DNA of 64,000 nucleotides, taken from assembly GCA_028279215.1 (NCBI GenBank), contig JANQOF010000081.1:1-64000 (forward strand), written 5' to 3'. A model generated the notes under the pieces. That model had not been told where the DNA came from and did not search any database. It worked only from the letters and a program-made list of their open reading frames with translations. The position numbers and the translations under genes were made by a program. Numbering within the stretch: the stretch's first letter is position 1; each line of letters opens with the position of its first letter. This document shows positions 24,946 through 33,223 of this stretch, piece after piece. Origin of the DNA: Pirellulales bacterium (GTDB lineage: Bacteria > Planctomycetota > Planctomycetia > Pirellulales > Lacipirellulaceae).

Positions 24946-25377
24946 ATGAAAAACTGGTTTGCTGGAAAGAAGCTCCTTGTGCCAGTGGACTTCAGCGACG
25001 AGTCCGTCAAGGCGGTAGACGACGCGCTTGACATGGCCGACTCGGCCGAGATGGTGCACGTGGTCCACGTCGCCCCCGACCTCGATGTCACCACTCCTGG
25101 CGTCGTTTGGGAATCGATCAGCGAAGACGTGCAGCGCGAAAACATTGAGGGCTCGTTCAGCAAGACCTTTGGCGACGCCAAGTACAACGGCATCACCTAT
25201 CATGTGGCGTTTGGCGACGCTGGCCACGGAATCGTGGAGCACGCTCAAGAGATCGGCGCTGACGCGATCGTGATGCCATCGCACGGGCGCACAGGATTCC
25301 GCCGACTGCTGATTGGTTCGGTCGCCGAACGCGTGTTGCGCCTGGCCCACCTGCCCGTGCTCGTGCTACGCCATTAA
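24946..25377 (+). CDS. Universal stress protein (UspA family)
   Basis: A 143-aa cytoplasmic UspA-type protein. The ATG at 24946 follows GGGAGAA and is preferred over the GTG at 24928. Motifs: KKLLVPVDFSDESVKAVDDAL at the N-terminus and the ATP-binding-type end ADAIVMPSHGRTGFRRLLIGSVAERVLRLAHLPVLVLR, where the G-x2-G-x9-G-S pattern is largely kept (GRTG, GSVAE), so nucleotide binding is plausible. Such proteins rise under starvation, hypoxia or other stress. It is preceded by the sigma-54-type promoter and divergent from the light/heme kinase. Its end overlaps the convergent propeller gene by four bases. Confidence 0.9.
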   Translation: MKNWFAGKKLLVPVDFSDESVKAVDDALDMADSAEMVHVVHVAPDLDVTTPGVVWESISEDVQRENIEGSFSKTFGDAKYNGITYHVAFGDAGHGIVEHAQEIGADAIVMPSHGRTGFRRLLIGSVAERVLRLAHLPVLVLRH

Positions 25378-27041
25378 GGACCAGCACCCGCTTCGTCTGG
25401 GCTTTGACTCAGCAGTGGCAATCGGTAACAGGCCGCTTCTAGGTTGTTGCGCACCAAGAGGAGCGGGCCGGCAATCACGGGGTTGTTCCAGGTAACGCCG
25501 TCTTCGGTTAGTAACTGCATGCTGGCAAGTTCGACGTACTTGTCGGGATTGCATTCCAACAGCACGCCTTCGCCCGTTTCGGACAATACGAATATCTTGT
25601 CGCCCACCAGCAACACCTGCCCGTGCCCCAGGCCGCCCGACCGGCGTTTCTTCCACTTCCGTTTCCCGGTTTCCACGTCCACACACGACATCAGCGTGTG
25701 GTCCAGGCCGTAAGCGTAACCATTGCGCACGACCAAGTTGGCGAGCTTTGTCTTGAGCACGTTCTTGGCCCAAATCTGCTCCGCACCGAACTTCATGGTG
25801 TCGGCGCCATCGACTTGCACCAACTTCGCGCCAATGCCGTACCCTTTGGAAACCAGCACTCGGTCGTCGGCAAGTGGGATCGGCTGCGAGCAAGAAGCGT
25901 TACCCGAGGAACTGCCTGGCTGCTCAAACATCCAGAGTTCTTGGCCATCGTCGACGCGATGCCCGCTCACCGTCGACTCATTCACCTGGATAATCTGCGG
26001 CACCTCGGCAAACACAGCGTAGACCGGCGAGGCATAAGAAGTGACTTGGGGCCCCGCTTGCCACACCAGCGCGCCGGTGTCGCGGTCGAAGGCAAACAAC
26101 GAATGCCCATCCGCGTCGTTCGCCTGGCCACCGTTGACCACCACGAGATTCGTATCAGGAACTACCAGCGGCGAACCAGCGTTGGCCCACAATAGTGGCG
26201 TTACGGCGTACTCTTCGGGTATGTTGTGCGACCAAATCGGCTCACCTGTTTGGGCATCGAGGCAGTTGACGATGCCCGTGGCGCCCATCGTGTAGACGCG
26301 CCCGTTGTGTACCGTTGGTGTTGCGCGGGGTCCAATTCCGCCAAGCCCGCCACCCAAATCAGTGGGGTCATGGCGTGCATTGTCCGCGTGAGTCCATACC
26401 ACATCGCCATCAATCGCTCGATAGCACACCACAAGCTCTTGTGCGCCCCGCTGCTCCTGCGTGATGGCGTAGTCGCCCACGACGGCGAATGCCGACCATC
26501 CAGCGCCAATCGGCTGCTTCCACAACAGCTCAGGCGGGCGAGCTTCCCAGTCGTCGTCGATCATCACGTCGGAGACTTCGGCCCAATAACCAGACCCAAG
26601 AAACCGTGGATAATCGTCAGGCGACGTCTGCCAACCATTGGCGACGTTGCTGGCTTCCAATGCCTCGAGTTGCTCGTCGGGATCCGCGTTCCAGGCGAAC
26701 CGTATCGCTCGCCAACGCGAATCGCCGTCGTAGTCGACGTCGATACTCGCAAACACGGCAATTACCACTGCTGCCACCGCAGCGCGCAACAGCCACTTCT
26801 GTGCAATCGACAACCGCACGATGGGTGGCCAGCAGAACAGCAGCCACACTAGCAGGCCCATCCAGGCAAGGTTGAGAATTGCGATGGTGGCTACAACTCC
26901 CTTGTCCGTGTCCATGCCGTTGGCCAACCAATACTGAATCAGGCCGTATAGCACGGCAAGTAATGCCGACCATAGCAACGGAAACCAGCGAATCCACCAT
27001 TTTGAGTCTCTTGACTTCGACGTAGCAGGGTCCGACGACAT
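25374..27041 (-). CDS. Membrane-anchored PQQ-like beta-propeller protein
   Basis: A 555-aa protein. The first 130 residues have about three hydrophobic helices (WFPLLWSALLAVLYGLI, ATIAILNLAWMGLLVWLLF, LLRAAVAAVVIAVFASI). The rest is a beta-propeller of PQQ/BamB type, with blade phrases VVCYRAIDGDVVWTHADN, VNCLDAQTGEPIWSHN, LFAFDRDTGALVWQAG, MSCVDVETGKRKWKKR and YPRFLGSGYWAEVSD before the propeller. PQQ-binding catalytic residues of alcohol dehydrogenases are not evident, so an enzymatic role is uncertain; many planctomycete relatives are annotated only as PQQ-binding-like repeat proteins. It is convergent with the stress protein gene (4-base overlap) and divergent from the SDR gene. Confidence 0.85.
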   Translation of the reverse strand: MSSDPATSKSRDSKWWIRWFPLLWSALLAVLYGLIQYWLANGMDTDKGVVATIAILNLAWMGLLVWLLFCWPPIVRLSIAQKWLLRAAVAAVVIAVFASIDVDYDGDSRWRAIRFAWNADPDEQLEALEASNVANGWQTSPDDYPRFLGSGYWAEVSDVMIDDDWEARPPELLWKQPIGAGWSAFAVVGDYAITQEQRGAQELVVCYRAIDGDVVWTHADNARHDPTDLGGGLGGIGPRATPTVHNGRVYTMGATGIVNCLDAQTGEPIWSHNIPEEYAVTPLLWANAGSPLVVPDTNLVVVNGGQANDADGHSLFAFDRDTGALVWQAGPQVTSYASPVYAVFAEVPQIIQVNESTVSGHRVDDGQELWMFEQPGSSSGNASCSQPIPLADDRVLVSKGYGIGAKLVQVDGADTMKFGAEQIWAKNVLKTKLANLVVRNGYAYGLDHTLMSCVDVETGKRKWKKRRSGGLGHGQVLLVGDKIFVLSETGEGVLLECNPDKYVELASMQLLTEDGVTWNNPVIAGPLLLVRNNLEAACYRLPLLSQSPDEAGAGP

Positions 27042-27139
27042 ACGACAAATAACCTTGTATAGTGGGAGAGTCGAACGCAGATGGGGTTAGTTGCCCACTG
27101 TAATAGTAGGTTCTCGCTTGCCGACCAACAACGGCACTC

Positions 27140-27928
27140 ATGATGGATGGTCTGTCAAAAAACGACTCGCTCGTGGGCAAGACTGCGCTGGTTACGGGAA
27201 GCAGCAGCGGCATCGGCCGCGCAATCGCCCTTGGACTGGCAGGCGCAGGGGCAAGCGTGCACTTGCATACGCGATCGAATGTGTCAGGAATGCGGGAAGT
27301 AAGGGCGGCGCTCGGCGAGACCGCCCGCGGCTCCGATTTCGCCGTCGATCTGACCGACGCCCAAGCGTGCAGCCAATTCGTAGCCGACGCCTGGCAACCT
27401 GGGCCTATCGACATCTGGATCAACAATGCAGGAGTCGACGTGCTGACCGGCGATGCGGCTGACTGGACGTTTGACGAAAAGCTCGCCGCCTTGTGGCAGG
27501 TCGACGTGCAAGCCACCATTGCCCTGTCACGCGCTACGGGCGAGCGGATGAAGCAGCGCGGCGCCGGATGTGTCATCAACATCGGCTGGGACCAAGCGGT
27601 TACCGGCATGGAAGGCGATAGTGGCCAGATGTTTGCAGCGGCCAAAGGCGCTGTAATGGCCTTTACCCAGAGCTTGGCGAAGACGCTCGCTCCCGATGTG
27701 CGGGTAAACTGCTTGGCACCGGGTTGGATTCGCACAAGGTGGAGCGGAACTGCCAGCAAGTATTGGGACCGCCGGGCACGAAACGAAGCGCTCAAAGGCC
27801 GCTGGGGCACTCCCGACGATGTAGCCGCCGCAGCCGTGTATCTGGCATCGCCGGGCGCCGACTTCATCACCGGCGTGACGTTGCCTGTCAACGGTGGCTT
27901 CGCCGGTTCGTACCGACCGTCAGATTGA
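27140..27928 (+). CDS. Atypical short-chain dehydrogenase/reductase (SDR)
   Basis: A 262-aa Rossmann-fold protein. The cofactor loop TGSSSGIG (residues 19-26) and the NNAG motif (INNAGVDVL) are intact, so NAD(P)(H) binding is likely. The catalytic part departs from the classical Ser-Tyr-Lys: the usual NISS is NIGWD and the YxxxK is FAAAK (Phe165, Lys169; codon TTT). The C-terminal region VRVNCLAPGWIRTRWSG and FITGVTLPVNGGFAG is typical. A conserved-looking WDQAVTGMEGDSGQMF segment suggests a specialised subfamily rather than decay. It lies 69 bases upstream of the methanopterin-type genes on the same strand, so a pterin or cofactor reductase role is possible but unproven. Confidence 0.82.
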   Translation: MMDGLSKNDSLVGKTALVTGSSSGIGRAIALGLAGAGASVHLHTRSNVSGMREVRAALGETARGSDFAVDLTDAQACSQFVADAWQPGPIDIWINNAGVDVLTGDAADWTFDEKLAALWQVDVQATIALSRATGERMKQRGAGCVINIGWDQAVTGMEGDSGQMFAAAKGAVMAFTQSLAKTLAPDVRVNCLAPGWIRTRWSGTASKYWDRRARNEALKGRWGTPDDVAAAAVYLASPGADFITGVTLPVNGGFAGSYRPSD

Positions 27929-27997
27929 CTGACCACCGACGCTGGCGTCGTGCGGCAGCGTAGCGAGTAATACTTCCCCCAACGTGTCTCGAATCCG

Positions 27998-29410
27998 TTG
28001 TCGCGCAAGCACATTCAATTTGTCACGGGTCGACTCGCTGAGCCCGCGCTACGTTCGGCGGTCGACTCGCTTGCGGAGACGATGGACTTCGGCTACTCGA
28101 TCGACGTACTGCCAATCACTGTCGCCGCGCTGATGACGCCAGAGTGGATCGCGCAAAAGCTAACGCTCGACCCAAGGGCTACCTTGCTGCTGCTTCCCGG
28201 CTACTGCGAAGGTGACACCAAGCCGATTGTAGCCGTTGTGGGCGACGTGCCAATCGAGTTTGGCCCACGCGATTTGCGCCGGCTCCCTGAACATTTCGGA
28301 CGTCAACGTAGCACGGAGGTTTACGGCGAGTACGACATCGAGATCATCGCCGAAATCAATCACTGCCCACGCCTCGAACTCGACGAAATCGTGGCCATCG
28401 CCCAGCGCTACGCCACCGATGGGGCCGATGTGATCGACATCGGCTGCGATGCCGTCGGACCTTGGGCAGCGGTCGGAGATACGGTACGTGCGGTAAAGGA
28501 CCTTGGCCTGCGGGTGTCGATTGATAGCCTTGACCCGCGCGAGATCGCCCCCGCTGTGGAAGCGGGAGCCGAATTGGTCCTGTCGGTCAATTCGTCGAAT
28601 CGCGAAGCGGCTGCCGATTGGGGTGCGACGGTTGTCGCCGTGCCCGACGAACCCAGGACATTGTCCGGATTGGACGAAACAGTTGACCACTTGGCGCAGC
28701 GCGGTGTGCCCGTGCGGATCGACCCCATCCTCGAACCCATTGGACTCGGCTTCGTCACCAGCTTGGAACGCTATATGCGAATCCGCTGTCGGTATCCCGA
28801 CGCCGAGATGATGATGGGCATTGGCAACCTTACGGAGCTTACCGACGTCGACTCGGCTGGCGTGAATGTCCTGCTTCTCGCGATCTGCCAGGAACTCGGG
28901 ATTCGGAGTGTGCTAACGACCGAAGTGATCAACTGGGCCACGTCGAGTGTTCGCGAGTGCGATATTGGCCGTCGGCTGGTGTACCACGCAATCAACGAAC
29001 GCGTGCCGCCAAAGCACCTCGAAACGCGGCTGCTCACGCTTCGCGACGAACGACTGCACGAACCATCCGACGAGGATCTCGAACAACTGGCCCACGACAT
29101 CAAAGATCACAATTACCGAGTTTTTGTTCGTGACGGCAGAGTCCATCTGGTATCGAGCGGATTGCACTTGGCCGACGTCGACCCATTCACCATGATGCAA
29201 CAACTACTAAACTCTGGGCCCGATGGACACGTTCCCTCGAATCTCGACGCCAGCCATGCGTTTTACCTCGGGTACGAAATGCATAAGGCTCTCACGGCGA
29301 TTCAGTTGGGCAAGCAGTACCAACAAGACGAGTCGCTCGACTGGGGACATCTGACACAGGATGAAACGCGCCATTACCTCCGCCGCGCCCACCGTAAGAG
29401 CGACGGATGA
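27998..29410 (+). CDS. DUF6513 / dihydropteroate-synthase-related protein
   Basis: A 470-aa cytoplasmic protein with a TTG start at 27998, chosen because FVTGRLAEPALRSAVDSLAE is the family N-terminus. The first 110 residues (DUF6513-like) include DVLPITVAALMTPEWIA. The middle is a pterin-binding TIM-barrel: EIIAEINHCPRLELDEIVAIAQRYATDGADVIDIGCDA, LRVSIDSLDPREIAPAVEAGAELVLSVNSSN, MMMGIGNLTELTDVDSAGVNVLLLAICQELGI. The family occurs in organisms that make tetrahydromethanopterin and is thought to act in its synthesis, probably at the step joining the pterin to the arylamine part. Its stop overlaps pabB by four bases (ATGA). Confidence 0.88.
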   Translation: MSRKHIQFVTGRLAEPALRSAVDSLAETMDFGYSIDVLPITVAALMTPEWIAQKLTLDPRATLLLLPGYCEGDTKPIVAVVGDVPIEFGPRDLRRLPEHFGRQRSTEVYGEYDIEIIAEINHCPRLELDEIVAIAQRYATDGADVIDIGCDAVGPWAAVGDTVRAVKDLGLRVSIDSLDPREIAPAVEAGAELVLSVNSSNREAAADWGATVVAVPDEPRTLSGLDETVDHLAQRGVPVRIDPILEPIGLGFVTSLERYMRIRCRYPDAEMMMGIGNLTELTDVDSAGVNVLLLAICQELGIRSVLTTEVINWATSSVRECDIGRRLVYHAINERVPPKHLETRLLTLRDERLHEPSDEDLEQLAHDIKDHNYRVFVRDGRVHLVSSGLHLADVDPFTMMQQLLNSGPDGHVPSNLDASHAFYLGYEMHKALTAIQLGKQYQQDESLDWGHLTQDETRHYLRRAHRKSDG

Positions 29411-30840
29411 CGCAAGCGAACACAGTTTTCGGTGGAGGTAACGAAGGCATCGACGTGGAGCCAGTCGTACGGCCATTGCCTAGTAACGTCACACCGCTGG
29501 ACGCCTTTCGGGCGCTACGCTCGATGCCGCACGTGGCGTTCTTCGACAGCGCGATGCCGCACGAATCGCTGGGCCGGTACTCCTTCGTGGCAGCCGATCC
29601 ATTCGCTTGGCTAACGGTGCAGGCAGATGGCAGCGACGCACTTGGCCAGTTGCAATCGCAGGTGCAACAGTACGCCGCCAAACCGATTGCCGGACTCCCA
29701 CCATTTCAAGGCGGCGCGGCCGGTCTGCTCAGCTACGATCTGTGCCACAGCCTCGAACGCCTGCCTCGTCCGCCATTCGACGAGTTTCGCGTACCCGCGT
29801 TGGCGATGGGGCTATACGACGTGGTATTTGCATTCGATCACCTCTCAAATGATGGCTGGATTATATCGCACGGCTTCCCGGAGCCAGCCCCCCTTGAGCG
29901 AGAAAGACGCGCACTAGAGCGATGCCGAGTTTTCGAAGCACGTCTAGCCGCTGACGAGGAAGTTGTCCGGTCCGCAACCAAGTCGCTCAGCCGTGAGCAT
30001 TTGGCTCCCCAATTCGATGTAGGCAACGGGGTGCTGAGCAACTTTTCTCGCGAGGCTTACCTGCAGGCGGTCGAGCGGGCAGTCGGCTACATCCACGCTG
30101 GCGACATCTTCCAAGTGAATTTGTCGCAACGCTTGATGGTACCTGCCCGAGACGACTCTCCATCGCTTTACGAGCGGCTGCGTGACTGTAACTCCGCTCC
30201 ATTCGCCGGCTATCTAGACTTGGGCGATTGCCAGATTGTTAGCGCATCGCCAGAGCGCTTCATGCAGGTGACCGATGGCGCGGTAGAAACGCGACCCATC
30301 AAGGGAACGCGACCCCGTACCGCCCGACCCGAGGCCGACCTGTTTTCCGGTGATGAGTTGGCGCAAAGTGAGAAAGATCGGGCAGAGAACGTGATGATCG
30401 TCGACTTGCTGCGAAACGATCTGTCGCGCGTCTGCGAGACTGACAGCGTGCGTGTCGCGCAGTTGTGTGGACTGGAGAGTTACGCCTACGTGCAGCACTT
30501 GGTGTCGGTAGTTGAGGGGCGACTGGCGGCCGAAAAGTCGCCCATTGATTTGCTGCGAGCTTCGCTGCCAGGTGGTTCGATCACAGGAGCTCCCAAGGTG
30601 CGAGCCATGGAGATCATTTCCGAAGTGGAGCCAACTGCCCGAGGTGCGTACTGCGGCTCGCTTGCCTATATTGGCTTTGACGGCACCATGGACAGTAGCT
30701 TGCTAATCCGTACGATCACTGCTGGAGCGGGTTGGTGGCAGTTGCCGGCAGGCGGCGGCATTGTCGCCGCAAGCGATCCCCTTCGAGAATACGAAGAAAC
30801 CTGGCACAAAGCCCATGGAATGCTCAAAGCAATTGGCTGA
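29407..30840 (+). CDS. pabB: Aminodeoxychorismate synthase component I
   Basis: A 477-aa chorismate-utilising enzyme. With PabA it turns chorismate and glutamine into 4-amino-4-deoxychorismate, on the way to p-aminobenzoate. The C-terminal domain has GDIFQVNLSQRL, SPERFMQV, ETRPIKGTRPR, EKDRAENVMIVDLLRNDLSRV, LPGGSITGAPKVRAMEII and GSLAYIGFDG. Lys299 in PIKGT is the PabB mark; anthranilate synthases have Ala there (PIAGT), so I call PabB rather than TrpE. It overlaps the upstream gene by four bases and precedes pabA by 16. No aminodeoxychorismate lyase (PabC) is in the cluster. Confidence 0.9.
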   Translation: MTQANTVFGGGNEGIDVEPVVRPLPSNVTPLDAFRALRSMPHVAFFDSAMPHESLGRYSFVAADPFAWLTVQADGSDALGQLQSQVQQYAAKPIAGLPPFQGGAAGLLSYDLCHSLERLPRPPFDEFRVPALAMGLYDVVFAFDHLSNDGWIISHGFPEPAPLERERRALERCRVFEARLAADEEVVRSATKSLSREHLAPQFDVGNGVLSNFSREAYLQAVERAVGYIHAGDIFQVNLSQRLMVPARDDSPSLYERLRDCNSAPFAGYLDLGDCQIVSASPERFMQVTDGAVETRPIKGTRPRTARPEADLFSGDELAQSEKDRAENVMIVDLLRNDLSRVCETDSVRVAQLCGLESYAYVQHLVSVVEGRLAAEKSPIDLLRASLPGGSITGAPKVRAMEIISEVEPTARGAYCGSLAYIGFDGTMDSSLLIRTITAGAGWWQLPAGGGIVAASDPLREYEETWHKAHGMLKAIG

Positions 30841-30856
30841 AAGCCGTGCAAGAAAA

Positions 30857-31522
30857 GTGATTCTGGTTATCGACAACTACGACAGCTTCGTGCATAACCT
30901 TGCTCGGTACTTCGAGCGACTGAGTGTGCGTACGAAGGTAGTTCGCAACGATGCGACGACGGTGCGCGAAATCGAGCAGATGCAGCCGACGGCCGTGGTG
31001 CTCTCGCCAGGCCCCTGCACGCCAGACGAAGCAGGAGTGTCGCTCGAGTTGGTTCGCCAACTCCACACGAGCGTGCCGATGCTAGGGGTTTGCTTGGGGC
31101 ACCAGACGATCGCTCAAGCGTTGGGAGGGCGCGTCGTGCGTGGCGACATACCGTGGCACGGACGCGCATCCGAGATCACTCACGACGGCGCGGGGCTGTT
31201 TCGCGACGTGCCGTCGCCGCTTGCAGTGGGAAGGTACCATTCGCTGGTGGTCGATCCACCTTCGCTCCCTGAGCCACTCAAAGCCACTGCCTGGGCCGAC
31301 GAAGCCACAACGCTAATGAGCTTCGCCCACACGAACCTCCCAGTACTCGGCGTTCAGTTTCACCCCGAGTCGATATTGACCCAGCACGGGTACCGGTTGG
31401 TAAACAACTTCCTGGCAATGGCCGGCGTTACCCATCTGCCCGACCCATCGGAGCTCTCCGCTACCGAACTTCCGAGCCCGAGCGCCCCACCAAACATCCC
31501 AACCCAGCCCATCACTTTCTGA
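30857..31522 (+). CDS. pabA: Aminodeoxychorismate/anthranilate synthase component II (glutamine amidotransferase)
   Basis: A 221-aa class I glutamine amidotransferase supplying ammonia to PabB. The usual N-terminus ILVIDNYDSFVHNL starts at the GTG at 30857; the ATG at 30815 would overlap pabB and add 14 residues. Motifs: LSPGPCTPDEAG, nucleophile Cys in GVCLGHQTIAQALGG, the GRYHSLVVD region and the catalytic His-Glu in VQFHPESILTQHG. About 25 extra Ser/Pro-rich residues at the C-terminus (PSPSAPPNIPTQP) are unusual for the family. A single PabA often serves both folate-type and tryptophan synthesis; here the neighbours point to methanopterin. Confidence 0.92.
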   Translation: MILVIDNYDSFVHNLARYFERLSVRTKVVRNDATTVREIEQMQPTAVVLSPGPCTPDEAGVSLELVRQLHTSVPMLGVCLGHQTIAQALGGRVVRGDIPWHGRASEITHDGAGLFRDVPSPLAVGRYHSLVVDPPSLPEPLKATAWADEATTLMSFAHTNLPVLGVQFHPESILTQHGYRLVNNFLAMAGVTHLPDPSELSATELPSPSAPPNIPTQPITF

Positions 31523-31570
31523 GTCCGAGCGGTGCGCGTCCCGTGCCGCGACGGCCATAGCCAAGCAGTC

Positions 31571-32185
31571 ATGTCCGATTTACATCGATGTCCACTACTC
31601 GAGGGAATTGTGACCACAGAAAGTGAACTGGGATCGACGCATATCTCGGCAATGGGACCACGGGTGGACTGGCCGACCACACGCCTGCTGCTGAGACCCT
31701 TCCAGTCGTCAACAACGTTTCACAATCTCGTCCGCACTCGCCGCGGCATACTCCATGTGACCGACAATGTGATACTGCTCGCGCGAGCCGCTACCGGGCG
31801 CCTGCCGCGCGACACGCCTACTGTTGTGGAGTTAGACGACTACCCACGTCGTCTGGCGGAGTGCGTTCGGTGGTACGCTTTCGAGGTGATTAGTATTGAT
31901 GATTCTCAGGACCGCTCGGAGATGGAATGCCGTGTGACGACGAGCGGGCAGGTGCGCGAGTTTTTTGGCTTCAATCGGGCAAAGCACGCGGTGATCGAGG
32001 CTGCGATTCTCGCCACGCGGCTCCATCTGTTGTCAATGGACATGGTTATGGATCAGTACGCACAATTGGCAACGATTGTCGACAAGACCGCCGGCGACTC
32101 GGAGCGGCAAGCGTTCGCCGAACTGCAACAGTTCCTGAACGATCGTATGGGTGAAGAAGACACTCGAACAATGCTCGACTCGTAG
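31571..32185 (+). CDS. DUF447 family protein of the methanopterin cluster
   Basis: A 204-aa protein. The ATG at 31571 (MSDLHRCPLLEGIVTTESE) suits the family, whose members begin near ILEGIVTT; the track GTG at 31532 adds 13 residues. It has a flavin-reductase-like split-barrel look: THISAMGPRVDW near the start, TTFHNLVRTRRGILHVTDNVILLARAATG in the middle, then a helical C-terminus with FFGFNRAKHAVIEAAILATRLHLL. DUF447 proteins recur with methanopterin genes in archaea and methylotrophs; the biochemical role is not known to me. It lies 48 bases after pabA and 33 before the beta-RFAP synthase gene. Confidence 0.82.
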   Translation: MSDLHRCPLLEGIVTTESELGSTHISAMGPRVDWPTTRLLLRPFQSSTTFHNLVRTRRGILHVTDNVILLARAATGRLPRDTPTVVELDDYPRRLAECVRWYAFEVISIDDSQDRSEMECRVTTSGQVREFFGFNRAKHAVIEAAILATRLHLLSMDMVMDQYAQLATIVDKTAGDSERQAFAELQQFLNDRMGEEDTRTMLDS

Positions 32186-32218
32186 CTGGTTCGCCATTCA
32201 ACTGGATTCGCCGAACCT

Positions 32219-33223
32219 ATGCCCTCCATTCGTCGCCTTGAAGTTCTTGCGCCCGCTCGCCTGCATTTTGGCTTGCGATGTTGGGGGCCGGAGTATGAGC
32301 GACAGTTTGGTGGTGTGGGCATGATGGTCCGCGCTCCGGCGTTGCGACTCGAGTTGAGCGATTGCGACCGATTTCGGCCCGTTGGAGCGGCCGCCGAACG
32401 CATCCGGCGGGCGGCCAAACACTGCGCGACGACTTGGTCGCTAAATCGACTCCCCAACTGCCGCATTGAAGCGGTCACACTTCCGCAACAGCACGTGGGG
32501 TTTGGGGTGGGCACCCAGCTTGCTCTTGCCGTCGCGCGAGGTCTGGCTGAATGGGTGCAGCACCCTGTCGCATTGCCTACCGAGTTGGCAGCAGCGGCAG
32601 GGCGCGGTCGCCGATCGGCAGTGGGAACCTATGGGTTCGCCCACGGCGGGCTGATCGTCGATGCCGGAAAACGACGCGACGAGCCGGTCGGGCAGTTGCA
32701 ACACCAATGCTGTGTACCGTGGCGATGGCACGTTGTGCTGGCGACACCCAGAAACTTAACCGGGATCGCTGGCCACAACGAAGCCGCGGCGTTCGCAGAG
32801 CTGCGCCCCGTGCCGCGCTCGGTGGCGAATCGATTGCACGAGCTTGCCATCGAGCACATCGTACCCGCGTGTGAGTCTGCCGACTTTGATCGCTTTGCTT
32901 CTGCCGTGTACGAGTATGGCCACCTGGCGGGCGAGTGCTTTGCCTCCGTTCAAGGCGGCCCGTTTGCCAGCCAACAGGTGGCCCAGACGGTCGATGCGTT
33001 CCGCATGCTTGGCGCCGTTGCCGTAGGGCAAAGCTCATGGGGCCCGACCGTATTCGCGTTCATGCCCGATCTAGAGTCGGCCGAGTTTCTCGCTCAGCGG
33101 TACCTGAACAGCTTGACTGACGAACCGCCGGATATCTTGGTGACGTCGGCCAACAACATCGGTGCGTCAATCACAGCTAGCAGCAATGAGTCAGCAACTG
33201 GTTTCGACACCTCGCAGCTATAG
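32219..33223 (+). CDS. Beta-ribofuranosylaminobenzene 5'-phosphate synthase (beta-RFAP synthase)
   Basis: A 334-aa enzyme of the GHMP-kinase-like superfamily. It condenses p-aminobenzoate or 4-hydroxybenzoate with phosphoribosyl pyrophosphate, with loss of the carboxyl group, giving beta-RFA-phosphate, the committed step of methanopterin synthesis. Visible family marks are [82 protein letters not shown] and [13 protein letters not shown]-like [17 protein letters not shown]. This is the strongest evidence that the organism makes a methanopterin-type C1 carrier. It overlaps the convergent dapA gene by six bases at their ends. Confidence 0.92.
   Translation: MPSIRRLEVLAPARLHFGLRCWGPEYERQFGGVGMMVRAPALRLELSDCDRFRPVGAAAERIRRAAKHCATTWSLNRLPNCRIEAVTLPQQHVGFGVGTQLALAVARGLAEWVQHPVALPTELAAAAGRGRRSAVGTYGFAHGGLIVDAGKRRDEPVGQLQHQCCVPWRWHVVLATPRNLTGIAGHNEAAAFAELRPVPRSVANRLHELAIEHIVPACESADFDRFASAVYEYGHLAGECFASVQGGPFASQQVAQTVDAFRMLGAVAVGQSSWGPTVFAFMPDLESAEFLAQRYLNSLTDEPPDILVTSANNIGASITASSNESATGFDTSQL

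Noticed and set aside
26617-28014. 465-aa minus-strand ORF antisense to the propeller and SDR genes
   Set aside because: Overlaps two clear genes on the other strand or frame, composition is that of a GC-rich shadow (Ala/Ser/Arg/Pro), and no domain is visible.
29407-30840. TrpE (anthranilate synthase) instead of PabB
   Set aside because: PIKGT has Lys rather than the Ala of anthranilate synthases, and the neighbours are methanopterin genes.
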